Of a DNA stretch of 64,000 nucleotides, positions 10,423 through 20,740 are shown in pieces. Under the pieces are notes generated by a model. That model was not told where the DNA came from. It saw nothing but the letters and a program-made list of their open reading frames with translations, and searched no databases. This DNA comes from Megalonaias nervosa. Lineage: Eukaryota; Mollusca; Bivalvia; Unionida; Unionidae. The position numbers and the translations under genes are program-made. Where the stretch lies: contig JAECUM010096252.1 in assembly GCA_016617855.1 (NCBI GenBank), positions 40,322 through 104,321 on the forward strand, in the 5' to 3' direction. Position 1 is the first letter of the stretch, and the number at the start of each line of letters is the position of its first letter.

Positions 10423-11131
10423 CTAATAAAAAAACTCACGGGAATTATTATTGTTAGGATCAGCTACAAAATCTCTGTACTTGTCATAAACATCTGACGA
10501 ATTATCTCTATATCTTCAATCTGTTAGTACCTCATTTTTCTTCAACCAAATGTAGGAATCAAACGTGTTTTTACTTAATTTTATACACCCCTGTTTTATT
10601 AATCAAATTACTATATTTTCTTTCTGTTTCATCAATAAACCCAAGTACCAAGTTTATTTGATCCAAAGTAAAATTTTGAGAACAAGATGTTGTCTCAGAA
10701 TTGCGTATGCGACTATGAAATTTATTAGCATTACTCCTCGTAGTTTGTCTTTGTCAATTTTGAGAAGACCAATAACAGAAGCTACTTTAAACATTAATTT
10801 TTCGTATGGTTTCGTGAGTATTTTCTCAACTTCATTATAATAATTTCGTAATGACAATTGTCTAGAGCGCTGGAGCAATGAAGTGGAATATTATTTTCTT
10901 CACTTATGTCGTAGTAAGAATAAAACGTTTCTTCCAACTTTGTTTGTGCTACTTCTTCAAAAAACTTTTCTCGCTCAACATCACTGAGATTATCAATTTC
11001 ATAGTCTAATTCTTTGATGATCTCTAGAGATATGTCAACAATAATCGGATCAAATTCTAGTTTTTTTCACGTATCATTGGTAGAATTGCGTTTGAGTATA
11101 CTTTTATGATTAACGTTGTATTCGCTGCCAT
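10423..11131 (-). pseudogene. Polinton left-arm gene 2, unknown
   Basis: Starts MAANTTLIIKVYSNAILPMI. A frame change follows within 25 codons, then an acidic stretch (ELDYEIDNLSDVEREKFFEE) and, after another shift, LRNYYNEVEKILTKPYEKLM and KDKLRGVMLINFIVAYAILR. The reading ends at TAG 10423-10425 with further breaks. A soluble, helix-rich protein of about 230 residues is likely. The family is unknown to me. At least three frame breaks show it is dead. Confidence 0.55.
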
Positions 11132-11183
11132 TGTAACGATTTTAACTAGGGTTTTCTTGTCGTGGTAGTACATATCGAGATAA

Positions 11184-11666
11184 TTAAAACTTTCTGTTTT
11201 TAAAAAACCTACTGTATAATTCCCTGTTCCTATTTATTCCTATTGTCCTAGATTTCTCTAGTTTTTTGAGACGATTATAGTTATCGTTTATTTTTTCCTC
11301 CTGTGCTATTAGTGCTAATAAACCGGATTGTATTATCAAATTTATACTTTTAGAATCAAGCTCAAGCAATATTTTTTAGACAGGATTTCAACTTGTTTTT
11401 GTTCTTCTAGACAATCATCAGGATGACAGTATCTGCTTATAATATCAAAGTTTTCTATTGCTTTTATTAGTTGTGGTCTCGCATATACATAACACGAACA
11501 AATGTTTCTTCTTCTTTTGACAATGGAGAATTTATCATTGTAATTGTAAAATTTGTCATGGTATTTATCGCACGTGCCGCTAGTGATTTGTCCCCAACAT
11601 CTATTTTGGGGTTAAAAACAGTATCATTAATTCTCCTGCAACGGTTATAATTGCTGGTTCAGACAT
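11184..11666 (-). pseudogene. Polinton left-arm gene 3, unknown
   Basis: Starts MSEPAIITVAGE. Later segments read KSLAARAINTMTNFTITMIN and RPQLIKAIENFDIISRYCHP, and finally a 61-codon open piece with NDNYNRLKKLEKSRTIGINR. Several frame changes separate them. The composition suggests a helical protein of about 165 residues. No motif is recognised. It sits head to tail between the fibre-like gene and left-arm gene 2. Confidence 0.55.
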
Positions 11667-11670
11667 TATT

Positions 11671-13206
11671 TTACAACGTTAGATTAAATCTGATCATCAA
11701 ATGTGTATATTTGAAATGTGTCAATCCTGGAAACGGATGTTCAGCAGCGATAACATAAACTCGGAAATGCAAGTACTTGTTAACAGTATTTTCTGTCGGA
11801 ATCGTAAAATATTGTGTTGTTGAAATATACGTGTTTTCTGTACTGTATAATATTACCCAGTCGATATCATTGTTTGATCCTTCCAATCGCCAATTATACA
11901 TTCGACAAACACTAGAGCTTAATCAACCTCGCAAATGAAATTGCCAAATAGCATCTGCAATGGGACATTTAATTTTAATCAAAAAATTTTCAACTTCTCC
12001 GTTAGCAGTCCATTCTTGTCAATCAGAAAAAGCGTGATAAGGATAATTTTCAGGATAATATGATGATGCACTTACCTCAAACCCAACTCGGTTATCAGTT
12101 GCTTTAAAAAGTGTTGGAATATACCCAACATTGTTTTTGGTTCGTTTTATACCACCACTAAACATACTATCAACGTATGCTTTATTTGTCAGATCATTAG
12201 GGTTAACTGGAACATATAACGTTGTTATTTTGTTATTTCTCATATTTATGTTACCTGACATTGATCCACCGGATTGTCTTCAATACGGAACAAGTGCTCC
12301 TCGTAAGTGAGCGTAACTAATAGCATCAATCCCATTAGCTGGTGGTGAAGTTGTCGGTAATCCAGTTATTTTTGAGTCATTATTCATTACAAGGTTACCT
12401 GTCATTGTGTCGCCAGCTTTATCTAGCTTGTTATCGTTAACAGAATCGACGTAAGCTTTATTTGTTAGATCAGAAGGATTAACTGGAGCATAACTTGTTA
12501 TTATTTTGTTAGGTCCCATATTTAAATTACCTGTCATTGTACCTCCGATTATTTTTACAACGTTGTCTTTAACAAATCTAACATTAGTCAGCCAGACATC
12601 ATTACTAAGACTTATATTGTCAGGTTGAGTATTATAAATCAACTTACCTCACATAACAATCGATCCAGTCATCATTCCACCAGATAATTTTAAATACGGC
12701 GTCAGTGAACCTTTTAACTGAGCATAGCTAATAGCGTCTGTATCACCAGCTGGAGGTGAGGTTATCGGTAATCCAGTTATTTTTGAGTTGTTTCTTATTG
12801 TTAAGTTACCTGTAACAGTTCCACCGGCTTTATCAAGCTTGTTATCATCAACATACTTCAACTGTAAATAACTTACCGCTTGTGTTTGATTTAAGTTTCT
12901 TGGCGGATACGCTGTTTCTAAATTTTTTTTCCTGACATATCCAAGTTACCGCTTAACGTTCCTCCTGTCAGTGATTGTGTGTTATTATCTATCGTTTTTA
13001 GTTGTGCATAACTAACAACTTGTGTATCAGCAACATTTATTGGCGGATAATTTGTTTATAACCTAGAACTCGTTGATTTGACATAAATAAATTTCCTGTC
13101 ATTGTGTCGCCGGGTTTTTGACTAGCGATGACGTATCGGTTATTGTTGGTTCGTCGGCGGAAACAGATCCTGTAAGTGCTGTTCCAAACTTTGTGTAATA
13201 GGCCAT
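11671..13206 (-). pseudogene. Fibre-like virion protein with phage-tail-fibre-type repeats and discoidin-like head
   Basis: The start at 13206 (MAYYTKFGTALTGSVSADEP) is followed by five to six repeats built on GGTMTGNLNM, KITGLP, DLTNKAYVDS and DAISYAQLKG, at about 13110-12010. Such repeats are known from trimeric tail and receptor-binding fibres of tailed phages. The C-terminal 150 residues contain YHAFSD, KCPIADAIWQFHLRG and RMYNWRLEGSNNDIDWVILY, resembling a discoidin/F5-8-type carbohydrate-binding fold. The likely role is host attachment (inference). Breaks: several frameshifts and stops, in at least seven places. The total span corresponds to about 510 codons. Adenovirus-like fibres are an alternative comparison, but I see no adenovirus knob signature. 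Confidence 0.75.
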
Positions 13207-13244
13207 ATTATGTAAATTATATAACATAAAATTATATAACAACA

Positions 13245-13946
13245 ATGGCGAAGTCAACGACATTAAATTTTGACACCGATCGATTAATCAAACATAAACA
13301 CAATAACGAACATCCAGATTGTCATTATCTTATTGTTAGTCGTACAGGCTCTGGTAAAACAAATCTTTTTGCTAAATCTCTTACTTTACAATAACTTTAA
13401 CTACGATAAGGTATATATTTACACAGTTAATCCGCAACAAGACAAATACGAGTTATTACGCGAACACAACGATAAACTGCGTGATGAGCTTGACGCTGGT
13501 GATGATATGTTTATGATCAGGCAACCAGAAGAATTAATCCCCGTCAACGAACTTGATTCGTCCGAGCATAAAACAATTGTATTTGACGATATTCCGCTCA
13601 ACAACAAGATGACTAAGATTAAGTCGTATTTTTCATTATCGCGTAACAAAAAAATGTAATTCGATTTATCTCGCGCAAGGCTATTATAACGTTGACAGAT
13701 TTATTAGGCGAAATACGGGATGTTTATTACTATTTCCTGGACTAGATAATGTTGATGCAAGAAATATTGCAAACGAGTAATGCGGTGATGTAACAAAAGA
13801 TAAATTTATTGAATTATATCATCAAGCAACTAAAGACAAATACAATTTCTTTTGGGGATTTTTTTGATAAACTAGCGCGTGATCCAGCTAAATGTTTCGT
13901 TGTTGTATCGACATATTTCTATAGTCAAATTTTATATCGCGTATAA
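13245..13946 (+). pseudogene. Genome-packaging ATPase (FtsK/HerA type), broken
   Basis: The start at 13245 gives MAKSTTLNFDTDRLIKHKH, then a Walker A motif VSRTGSGKTNLF (about 13335-13370). A frameshift follows near 13385 and the next open piece carries Walker B TIVFDDI (13573-13593). After another shift come CNSIYLAQGYYNVDRFIRR and FPGLDNVDARNIANE, ending with FVVVSTYFYSQ and TAA 13944-13946. This is the order and spacing of Polinton/adintovirus packaging ATPases. They drive DNA into capsids and are about 230 residues long, as here. The catalytic motifs are preserved but the frame is lost at four or more places. It heads the plus-strand virion gene cluster. Confidence 0.9.
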
Positions 13947-13956
13947 AATATAAACA

Positions 13957-14428
13957 ATGGACAAGCATCAACAAAAATTTGAATTACTAAAGAACTTTAT
14001 TACAACTCGAGCTGCTTTTAAGAAAAAAGTGGAAGAAGTTCGTCGAGGACAAGTTCAAGCAGAAGAAACAGCCGCTAAATTTTTTAAACCTGTTACCGAA
14101 GCAGTACCCGGTAAACAACCAGAAATATCAGCATTATTTCCAGAGGAACTAATAAAATTAAAAGTAAAAGGGTTGTTAGGTTTACTAGGAGAAAGATCAA
14201 AAGAGGGAACTAAAAAAAAAAAAAGAGGAACTTGTTAGAAATATTGCTGATCCTGTTGCACAACAGGCTGAATTTGATAGATTAATAAATGACCCTTTTG
14301 AGCTACAACGTGCTATTGCAAGATTGACGGTTAATCCGGACGAGTTAAGAAAGTTGATACAAAATTTATCGGGGCAAACTGAGGAACTAGCTGAAAAACA
14401 AAAAATGATGACTGAATCTATCGCATAA
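13957..14428 (+). pseudogene. Polinton gene, unknown, charged helical
   Basis: The start at 13957 (MDKHQQKFELLKNFITTRAA) gives 93 open codons into a run of 12 A residues (14210-14221). There the frame slips, and it continues as NIADPVAQQAEFDRLINDPF and ends AEKQKMMTESIA with TAA 14426-14428. One slip joins the two halves of a roughly 155-residue, lysine- and glutamate-rich helical protein. The family is not recognised. The A run could be a mutation hot spot or a sequencing-length error. The next gene starts 4 bp downstream. Confidence 0.65.
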
Positions 14429-14431
14429 ATA

Positions 14432-15020
14432 ATGCCGCTCAAAAAACAGATAATACTTTTCAGAAAAAAGGAACGTGATAAAATATCATATGAAGAATAT
14501 AATAATTTTATTAGTAAACATAATATTGGAGACATTGACAAAATTCGAGATTGGTCAGATGAAGAATATCAAAATTTAACAGAACAATTAACAAGGATTA
14601 TAGAAAATGGGTTAAATGCTGATAACAAAATAAAATATTTAACAGAAAATGAAGATTTTTTAAAGAGAATATGATATTATAAGAGAAGGAATTATTGCTG
14701 ATCTTTTACATATGACAACAGAACAGTATCGAAATAAACCAGGAGGTTATGGTAAAGGTTGGACTTTTAAAAGACTATTTAATGAGTACGAAAGCGAACG
14801 AGATAGAAGATTACCAGAGGAAACAACCGGGTCTGGTTTTAAAGTTTTTGCATCAAACGCAGAAATGGATGACAGACTTATCTTATTAATATTATCAAAA
14901 GAACCAGGTAATGAAAGTATTGAAATCGACAACGAAATTGTTGATATATTAGATAATCTAAGATCGCGTAAATTACTGACAGCAGACGAGTATGAAATTT
15001 TACATAGCGATCTTATCTAA
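14432..15020 (+). pseudogene. Polinton gene, unknown, ~195 residues, one frameshift
   Basis: The start at 14432 (MPLKKQIILFRKKERDKISY) is open to 14674. Then a shift near 14670 leads into YDIIREGIIADLLHMTTEQY and GKGWTFKRLFNEYESERD, open to TAA 15018-15020. The second half contains a GSGF motif and an acidic C-terminus. The charged composition suggests a soluble protein. I do not recognise it. Spacing is 3 bp from the upstream gene and 14 bp to the penton-like gene, so the cluster is compact. Confidence 0.65.
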
Positions 15021-15034
15021 CAACTTTGTTAAAA

Positions 15035-15775
15035 ATGTCAACAACACTATTGCTTGATTCATCGCAAACAACAAGAAACAGCGCAAACGTTTTTGTCTAT
15101 TACAATCCGCCAATAATACGGGATCCTGGTAAACAGTACGAAATCGGATTGATTTCTGCTACGGTATGGCATTCTATGGCAAATATAAAAACAAACGTCA
15201 ATGACGACTTCACATTTAATTCTGGTGCTTGGGTATCAGTCAAAATACCACAGGGGGGCATATAATGTAACTGATCTCAACAAAACGATAAGAGAGCTGA
15301 TAACATAATACACTGCCGCAGACAATTTTGAATTAACTCCTAACTATAATACACTACGAGCCAGAATCACATTAAAAAATAATTTGATAATCCATTTTTC
15401 ACCAGCGACTAGTATCGCATCGTTGCCAGGATTTAAAAACCAACGATACGGCAGTGTTACAGAACAAAGTATAACGTATGATAGAGATTTACCGGTTAAC
15501 ATAACAGAAGTAAATACAATTTTAATCAATTGCTCTATTGCATTAGAGTCTTACTCAGCCAAGGGAAGTCAAGGTCAAACAATCTATAGTTTTTCACCAG
15601 ATGTTCCGCCTGGTTCACTGATGCAAATTACTCTAAGACAAATAATATACTATCCGATTACTCTTGAAAATCAAGTAACCAGCATAACGATGCAACTAAC
15701 AGATCAATCAGACGATAAATAGATCTTAACAATGAAATTGTCACGTATTATTTACACCTACGCGCCATCACGTAA
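15035..15775 (+). pseudogene. Penton-like minor capsid protein (single jelly roll), broken
   Basis: The start at 15035 (MSTTLLLDSSQTTRNSANVF) opens with GKQYEIGLISATVWHSMANI, typical of Polinton penton-like proteins. A frameshift occurs at a G run (15254-15259). The remainder contains YNVTDLNKTIRELI, SIASLPGF, INCSIALESYSAKGSQGQTI and SFSPDVPPGSLMQITLRQI. A final shift near 15718 precedes the C-terminal DLNNEIVTYYLHLRAIT. The length of about 245 residues fits the family. The protein is thought to form the capsid vertices. The order penton, small virion proteins and MCP follows known Polintons. Confidence 0.8.
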
Positions 15776-15803
15776 ATTTTGTAAACCTAATTTAATAACA
15801 AAG

Positions 15804-16156
15804 ATGAGACAAAAAAGTTTATAGAAGAAAAATTGTAGGTGGATTTTTTAGAAATATATTTACAAAAATAGCCGAAAACATCCCAGGAATTGCACGTAAA
15901 GTAGCACTATTGCACTTGACGCAGGTAAAGCTTTTGCGACTGGGGCAGTTAGTGCAGCAGGCAGTACAGTAGTACAAAAGATCGCTGAAAAATTAAAGGC
16001 GACGCGGAAATAAAACGTGCAATATCAGATATTGCACCAACAGCGGAAACAGAACGAGCTATGATAGCTACAACAAAAAAATTACTGTCACCATGTGGTG
16101 AAGAGGTAATGCGCAAACTTGTAAAGAAAACAAGAATAACTCCTGCTGCTTTTTAG
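15804..16156 (+). pseudogene. Small amphipathic virion protein candidate (pVI/pX-like position)
   Basis: Start at 15804 (MRQKSL) with an early stop. Overlapping frames then carry RRKIVGGFFRNIFTKIAENI and an Ala/Gly-rich segment AFATGAVSAAGSTVVQKIAE, then basic KLVKKTRITPAAF to TAG 16154-16156. The amphipathic helix plus Gly/Ala-rich segment resembles membrane-active minor capsid proteins of adenovirus-like elements. That assignment is inference from composition and place. It has at least three frame breaks. Confidence 0.5.
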
Positions 16157-16218
16157 TTACTTACATTTTGTGTGCCCGACGACAAAGTCGTTGCAATTTT
16201 GTGTGGATAAAATAAATA

Positions 16219-17673
16219 ATGTCAGTTAAAAATTATCTTGATCTTGCTGAAGAACATGATACCGACAACACAGTGACAGAATTCGAGTATGTTGAGTATA
16301 TCGACGAAAACACAAACAACCCAAATCAAGCTGGCGTCAGAATTTTTAACACAAGAGACGAGGACACGTTTTTGTTGCCACACAAGGCAGTGTTGGAAGT
16401 GCGTGGTCAATTTCTAACTGCGATAGGCGGTGATATTGCAGCTGGTGCAGACATTGCACTTGTCAATAACGACTGGAGTTTATTTAAAAGCGCACGGTAC
16501 CAACTGGCCAATCAGACCGTGGAAGATATTTCAATGCACTTGCCCGTAGCGAGTACAATACTAAATATCGTCTCGTTCAGCGATTATTCAAGAACAATAG
16601 CCACAAATATGATGTGGTTTAAAGATACTGGACCTGGGAGAGCTGTTTCTCGCGAATTTAAAACTGGAGTGCTAGCTGATGCTGATGCTGGAAATAGACT
16701 TATTCTAACACCAGCTGGAGCTGCTGCAGCTGCACAACATACTGTTGCAGCATTAACCGCAGATGCAGCTGGTGGCACTATAGTAGCAGCTGCAATAAGA
16801 AGCGCATTTGGAAATGCACGACGATCAACGTATGATGAAGGATATGCCAAACGAAAAGCATTTGCTGCAGAATCTCGCCAAATACCGATGATGCTTCCGT
16901 TAAGCACAATATTTGGATTCTGCCGCGAGTATAACAAAGTTTTTCGCGGGATAAAAGATACACTTACTTTAGATCGAGCTGATCAAAACAATTGTATAAT
17001 GAACGCTGATGGAGTAGCTGAAGGACAGTTTGATATTACAAGATTAGCGCTGTGGATGCCACGAGCTATCCCATCTGTAGCTAAAACAATGGAACTCGAA
17101 TCATTATTGACCACTTATACGAAAAGAATCTATTTTCAGCAAAGCAGAATTTATCAAACAGCAATTCCTAACGCAGCAGATTACACCTGGCGTGTTACAA
17201 CTACGCCAAGCTAACAAGTACCTCGAAATTTGTTCGTTGTATTTCAACGACAGGCACGTCGTAATGATCAAGAAATGAACAACTTCGTGTTTGATAACCC
17301 AGACGTCAGACGAATATTTGTTAGAGTAAATTCTAAACAATGTCCCTTACGTGCAATCGAATGAAATTTTGCCGTGGACGCCACCAGAAACATATCTCGG
17401 CCGTACATGTACCTTATGGAGGCTATGCAAAAATATCAGGACGCTGACAGTTGGTCTCAAATATCAGTAGAGGAATTTCGATCACTGTATCCTATCTTTT
17501 ATTTTGACATATCATAGCATTCCGAACAAGTTATTGGATCGACTGTTGATATTGAAGTCACCTGGATGCTTGGTGTGGCTCCAGGCGAACAATTTAACGT
17601 ATATGCACTAGTTGTCAGTGATAGATTCTTGACAATTGATGTGATCAAAGGAAGGATGACTGTCCAAGTTTAA
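16219..17673 (+). pseudogene. Major capsid protein (double jelly roll), truncated by stop and frameshifts
   Basis: The start at 16219 follows a TA-rich leader (GGATAAAATAAATAATG) and gives 331 open codons (MSVKNYLDLAEEHDTDNTVT). Then a TAA (17212-17214) falls in VTTTPS*QVPRNLFVVFQ. The frame continues after the stop with NNFVFDNPDVRRIFVRVNSK, shifts twice around 17340-17405 (PWTPPETYLG in the second frame), and has one more TAG in YFDIS*HSEQ. It ends TAA 17671-17673. The total of about 484 codons matches Polinton MCPs, which build the icosahedral shell. Residues 170-210 are unusually Ala-rich (PAGAAAAAQHTVAALTADAA), a likely surface insertion. It is the longest intact reading frame in the element but still incomplete. 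Confidence 0.85.
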
Positions 17674-17692
17674 TCTAACGAACAAGTATAAA

Positions 17693-18091
17693 ATGAAAAC
17701 GGAATACACAGCTAGAGAAATATACCTAACGCCCGGCCAAATTAAAAAATTATCAGCAGCGGTTGCTAAACGTAATTCTGTCTCTGTAATCATAAAATCT
17801 CCGGGGACTGACAGCGCTGCCGCAGTGAAAGTAATGTTAACTCAACAGAAAATTAATAAACTCGATCAGGGAAAACCCTTTGTTCTCAAACTATCCGTTA
17901 CGCAAATAACAGCGATGGCAAAACACGGCGGATTTTTTGGACCAGCACTTTCTCTAATTTTACCAAAGATTCTAACTGTACTAGGAACACTGGGACTAGC
18001 TGCAGCGTCAGGGGCAGTATCTGGAGCAACTACAAAGGCGGTATCTGGAGACGGTGTCTCTGGGGATGGAATCAAACAAATTTCTCGTTAG
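17693..18091 (+). CDS. Virion-associated hydrophobic protein candidate, intact
   Basis: A 132-codon open frame starting MKTEYTAREIYLTPGQIKKL, 20 bp after the MCP stop and behind ACAAGTATAAAATG. The first 85 residues are mixed and end in LKLSVTQITAMAKHGGFFGP. A hydrophobic Gly/Ala-rich tail follows (SLILPKILTVLGTLGLAAAS, GAVSGATTKAV). Similar small proteins with a GGFFG...glycine-rich end are known between capsid genes of Polintons/adintoviruses and have been compared with membrane-active adenovirus proteins. The function here is inferred. It has no stops or shifts, which is unusual in this element. Confidence 0.6.
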   Translation: MKTEYTAREIYLTPGQIKKLSAAVAKRNSVSVIIKSPGTDSAAAVKVMLTQQKINKLDQGKPFVLKLSVTQITAMAKHGGFFGPALSLILPKILTVLGTLGLAAASGAVSGATTKAVSGDGVSGDGIKQISR

Positions 18092-18114
18092 TTTTATGTA
18101 ACAATAATAATATA

Positions 18115-18381
18115 ATGCCAGCTAAAAAGAAGAAATCGCCAGCAACAACAGCTAAAAAAAAGAAGTCGCCAAAGAAAACAACGATTTTATCGCCAGGGGA
18201 AACAATAACAATAAAATGCCAGCAAACGTTAAGGAAAACAACGGCGAAGTCGCCAAAGAAAACAAAACAAGGAGGAATTATTCCTTTCGCTCCGCTGCTA
18301 GCGGAGTTAGCAGGCAGTCTAATTCCAAACCTGCTAGGGATAGGACGTGGAATGGCTCTACCAGGCACCAGACGACGTTGA
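18115..18381 (+). CDS. Small basic DNA-binding/virion core protein candidate, intact
   Basis: An 88-codon frame. The N-terminal half is lysine-rich (MPAKKKKSPATTAKKKKSPK) with repeated AKKKKSP and KSPKKT modules, like histone-H1-type or adenovirus core protein tails. The C-terminal half is hydrophobic (GGIIPFAPLLAELAGSLIPN) and ends GTRRR. Its stop overlaps the protease start (TGATG at 18379-18383), which suggests coupled expression or very tight packing. The role in condensing DNA in the particle is inferred. Confidence 0.65.
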   Translation: MPAKKKKSPATTAKKKKSPKKTTILSPGETITIKCQQTLRKTTAKSPKKTKQGGIIPFAPLLAELAGSLIPNLLGIGRGMALPGTRRR

Positions 18382-18817
18382 TGCCAGTGACGAAGTCACC
18401 GCCATTGAGTAATTTCGATATAATTGAAAAATTGAATGACATTTTCGGATTTCGTGGAGTATATTCCAAAGACGAATTAGATAATGTACCAGCAGGTGGT
18501 TCGTGTATCATAAACATACAAAACTTCGATGATGGATCAGGCACTCACTGGGTTGCTGTTTACATAATAATTATTTTGATTCGTTCAGACTTCTTCCGAG
18601 TGATCTTATAAAAAAATATATTTTTAAAAAATTTACAAAAATAAATTACTCGTCTAATCAACTACAGCCGGTTGTAATATCAGCTTGTGATTATTATTGT
18701 ATTATGTTTATTCGACAGATGTTTGCAGTACAAAATAAAAGTATGTTTTTAAAGAAATTATCCGGAGCAGGAATGTGCCCTGGCAATGTCAGGGAGGTTA
18801 TTCTAGTAGATGATTAA
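18381..18817 (+). pseudogene. Adenain-like cysteine protease, one frameshift
   Basis: The start at 18381 gives MPVTKSPPLSNFDIIEKLND, then the substrate-groove region and the catalytic His in GTHWVAVY (about 18540-18563). A frameshift right after it moves the reading to YFDSFRLLPSDLI, which contains the catalytic Asp. The catalytic Cys lies in ISACDYYCIMFIRQM (about 18680-18724). The reading ends ILVDD, TAA 18815-18817. The His-Asp-Cys order and the length of about 145 residues fit Polinton/adenovirus maturation proteases, which cleave virion precursors. Confidence 0.8.
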
Positions 18818-18858
18818 CTGACGAAGGTAAATATTTTTGTCGACGATTAAAAAATAAA

Positions 18859-20235
18859 ATGAAATGTAATTGTAATTGTAATAAAGATCTTTGTATAGAA
18901 CAAGATAAAATTGTTACATACTGTCAATCATGCAATCGCCTTGAGGTAATTGGTAGCGGTATTGACATCCACAAATTTATTGGTAAGTTACCAAAACCAA
19001 AAACAGGTTGGACATTGCCTGGCGATAAATACACTCGGCCATATAATCCGCTATATAAACAGTTAGATGAAAACGATAATCCATTACCAGGACAAGAGCC
19101 TTATAATCAAGTTGATGCAATAGCGATGCGTCATGATATTTGTTATCGTGATAGAGAACGTCCTGATAACGTTCGTGCAGGAGCTCAAAATCAGACTGTG
19201 ATAAAGTATTGCTAGATGAACTACGCGATATGGAGCCTGCAAATATGTGAGAACGATTTGATAGAAGGTTAGTGCAGGGAATGATAGGAAAAAAATATAA
19301 GTTAGGGCTTGGAAAAGAATTGTATGATGATCTGGCATCAGAGCTACATAAACCTAATAAAAATTCCGCAACGTAAAGTTGTCGCAAATGCCGTTGACGA
19401 TATTTGGCGATAGATTTAGTTGATGTGTCAAATCTTGCTCAGTTTAACGTTGGCGCTGATGGTGCTCCAAAGAAATATCTTTTAAACATCATAGATGTTT
19501 GTAGTAAATACGCGTTTAGTGTACCTGTTTCGGATAAAACAGGAACATCGATGACTGATGCGTCAAAACAGGTCATCGTTAGTACGGAAAGAAAACCAAA
19601 TAAAATCTGGAGTGATCACGGAGCGGAGATTTTTAATAAAAAAATTTGAGCAGTTTCTGGAACAAAATAACATTAAAAAGTATGTTACAGGAAACGACGG
19701 AAAAAGTGTCGTCGTCGAGCGATTTAATCGCATAATAAACGAGCTGATACATAAACATTTGACAGCTAAAAAACACAAAATAAATATATCGACGATCTAC
19801 AGCAGATTGTAGATAATTATAATAACACGAAGCACAGATCAATAAAAATGTCACCTAGCGACGCAGTTAAAAATGTGATTCTTGCAAACGAAAACATGTA
19901 TCGCAGACTTAAATTTAAAGTTGGTGATAAAGTTAGAATTTCTCTGACCAAAAAAAAAAAAAAAAAACATTTGAAAAAGGATTTACCCTAAACTGGAGCT
20001 AAGAAGTATTTGTTGTTGATAAAGTTTTACTGACAATACTGTAACATATGCGCTAAATGATTCATTTGATGAGCCAATAACCGGTAGTTTTTACAAGCAG
20101 GAACTACAAAAAACTGAGCAAGATGTTTTCGTTATTGAAAAGGTTATCAGGAAAAAATGTAATAAAAGTCTTGTCAAATGGAGAGGATACAGCGATAAAT
20201 TTAACACCTGGGTTCCAACTCGGTCGATAAAATAA
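18859..20235 (+). pseudogene. PLA2-like / retroviral-type integrase / chromodomain fusion, broken
   Basis: Start at 18859. The N-terminus is Cys-rich (MKCNCNCNKDLCIEQDK...CQSCN). Then comes a parvovirus-type phospholipase A2-like domain with PYNQVDAIAMRHDICYRD. After frame changes at about 19190, the linker GLGKELYDDLASELHKPN leads into an integrase core. Its acidic residues are D at 19413, D at 19614 (SDHG) and E at 19717 (VERF), about 34 codons apart for the last two. A chromodomain ends the protein (VKWRGYSDKFNTWVP, stop 20233-20235). Breaks: about six frame changes, some in A runs (19953-19968). I recall such PLA2-like/integrase fusions in invertebrate Polintons. The integrase would insert the element, and the chromodomain would guide it to chromatin (inference). 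Confidence 0.85.
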
Positions 20236-20704
20236 TATTGTTATAAATTTCCTCGTACTTACGTTTGACAGATTTACATTTTACTAGTTTACATAACGAT
20301 ATTAGATATTGTCTGCGATCGTCAGAGATCATCATTAGATTAAAAATCGTGACAAATATAAAGAAGAATTTTATATTTTTCTGTCGGTCTGAAATTTTAA
20401 TGTTTAAAAAGAGTTTTATCAGCCGCCAAAAAGACTGATTTTCATCTGCTGAAAAATTAAATTTCGAGATTTTCTTTATGATATATTTAACATCATATCG
20501 TCCAGTTGTCGGTCTGCTAGAATTTCTTTTATCAACCACGCCAAAAATTTCGTCTTGTTCGTCGTCGTTGTTAAATAGAATATCGTCTTTTGTATAACCA
20601 ACAGAGTTGTGTTTATCTGCGGCTATAACATCTCCTCCGCGATTATATTGCGGTGTAAAATTATCGTCTGCGATTATATCAGCAAGTCGTTTCATCAAGT
20701 CCAT
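20201..20704 (-). CDS. Polinton minus-strand gene, unknown, intact
   Basis: A 167-codon frame starting MDLMKRLADIIADDNFTPQY. The first third is acidic (DILFNNDDEQDEIFGVVDKR). The middle carries NQSFWRLIKLFLNIKISDRQ and a hydrophobic KFFFIFVTIFNLMMI, and the end is basic and Cys-containing. Its 3' end overlaps the integrase stop by 35 bp in tail-to-tail orientation. I do not recognise the family. It has no internal stop, in contrast to most neighbours, but length and composition alone cannot prove selection. Confidence 0.55.
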   Translation of the reverse strand: MDLMKRLADIIADDNFTPQYNRGGDVIAADKHNSVGYTKDDILFNNDDEQDEIFGVVDKRNSSRPTTGRYDVKYIIKKISKFNFSADENQSFWRLIKLFLNIKISDRQKNIKFFFIFVTIFNLMMISDDRRQYLISLCKLVKCKSVKRKYEEIYNNIILSTELEPRC

Positions 20705-20740
20705 ATTATAATATATTTTTATCTAATTTACAATAATAAG

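Noticed and set aside
11671..13206. Bacterial prophage or contamination, because of tail-fibre repeats
   Set aside because: The gene lies inside Polinton TIRs, next to eukaryotic Polinton capsid and polymerase genes, and within a spliced animal gene. No other phage or bacterial gene is present.
16584..16937. 117-codon minus-strand frame opposite the MCP
   Set aside because: It mirrors the Ala-rich part of the capsid gene and has no independent support.
18859..20235. Ty3/Gypsy retrotransposon, because of the integrase plus chromodomain
   Set aside because: No reverse transcriptase, protease-RT order or paired LTRs. The surrounding gene set and TIRs are those of a Polinton.
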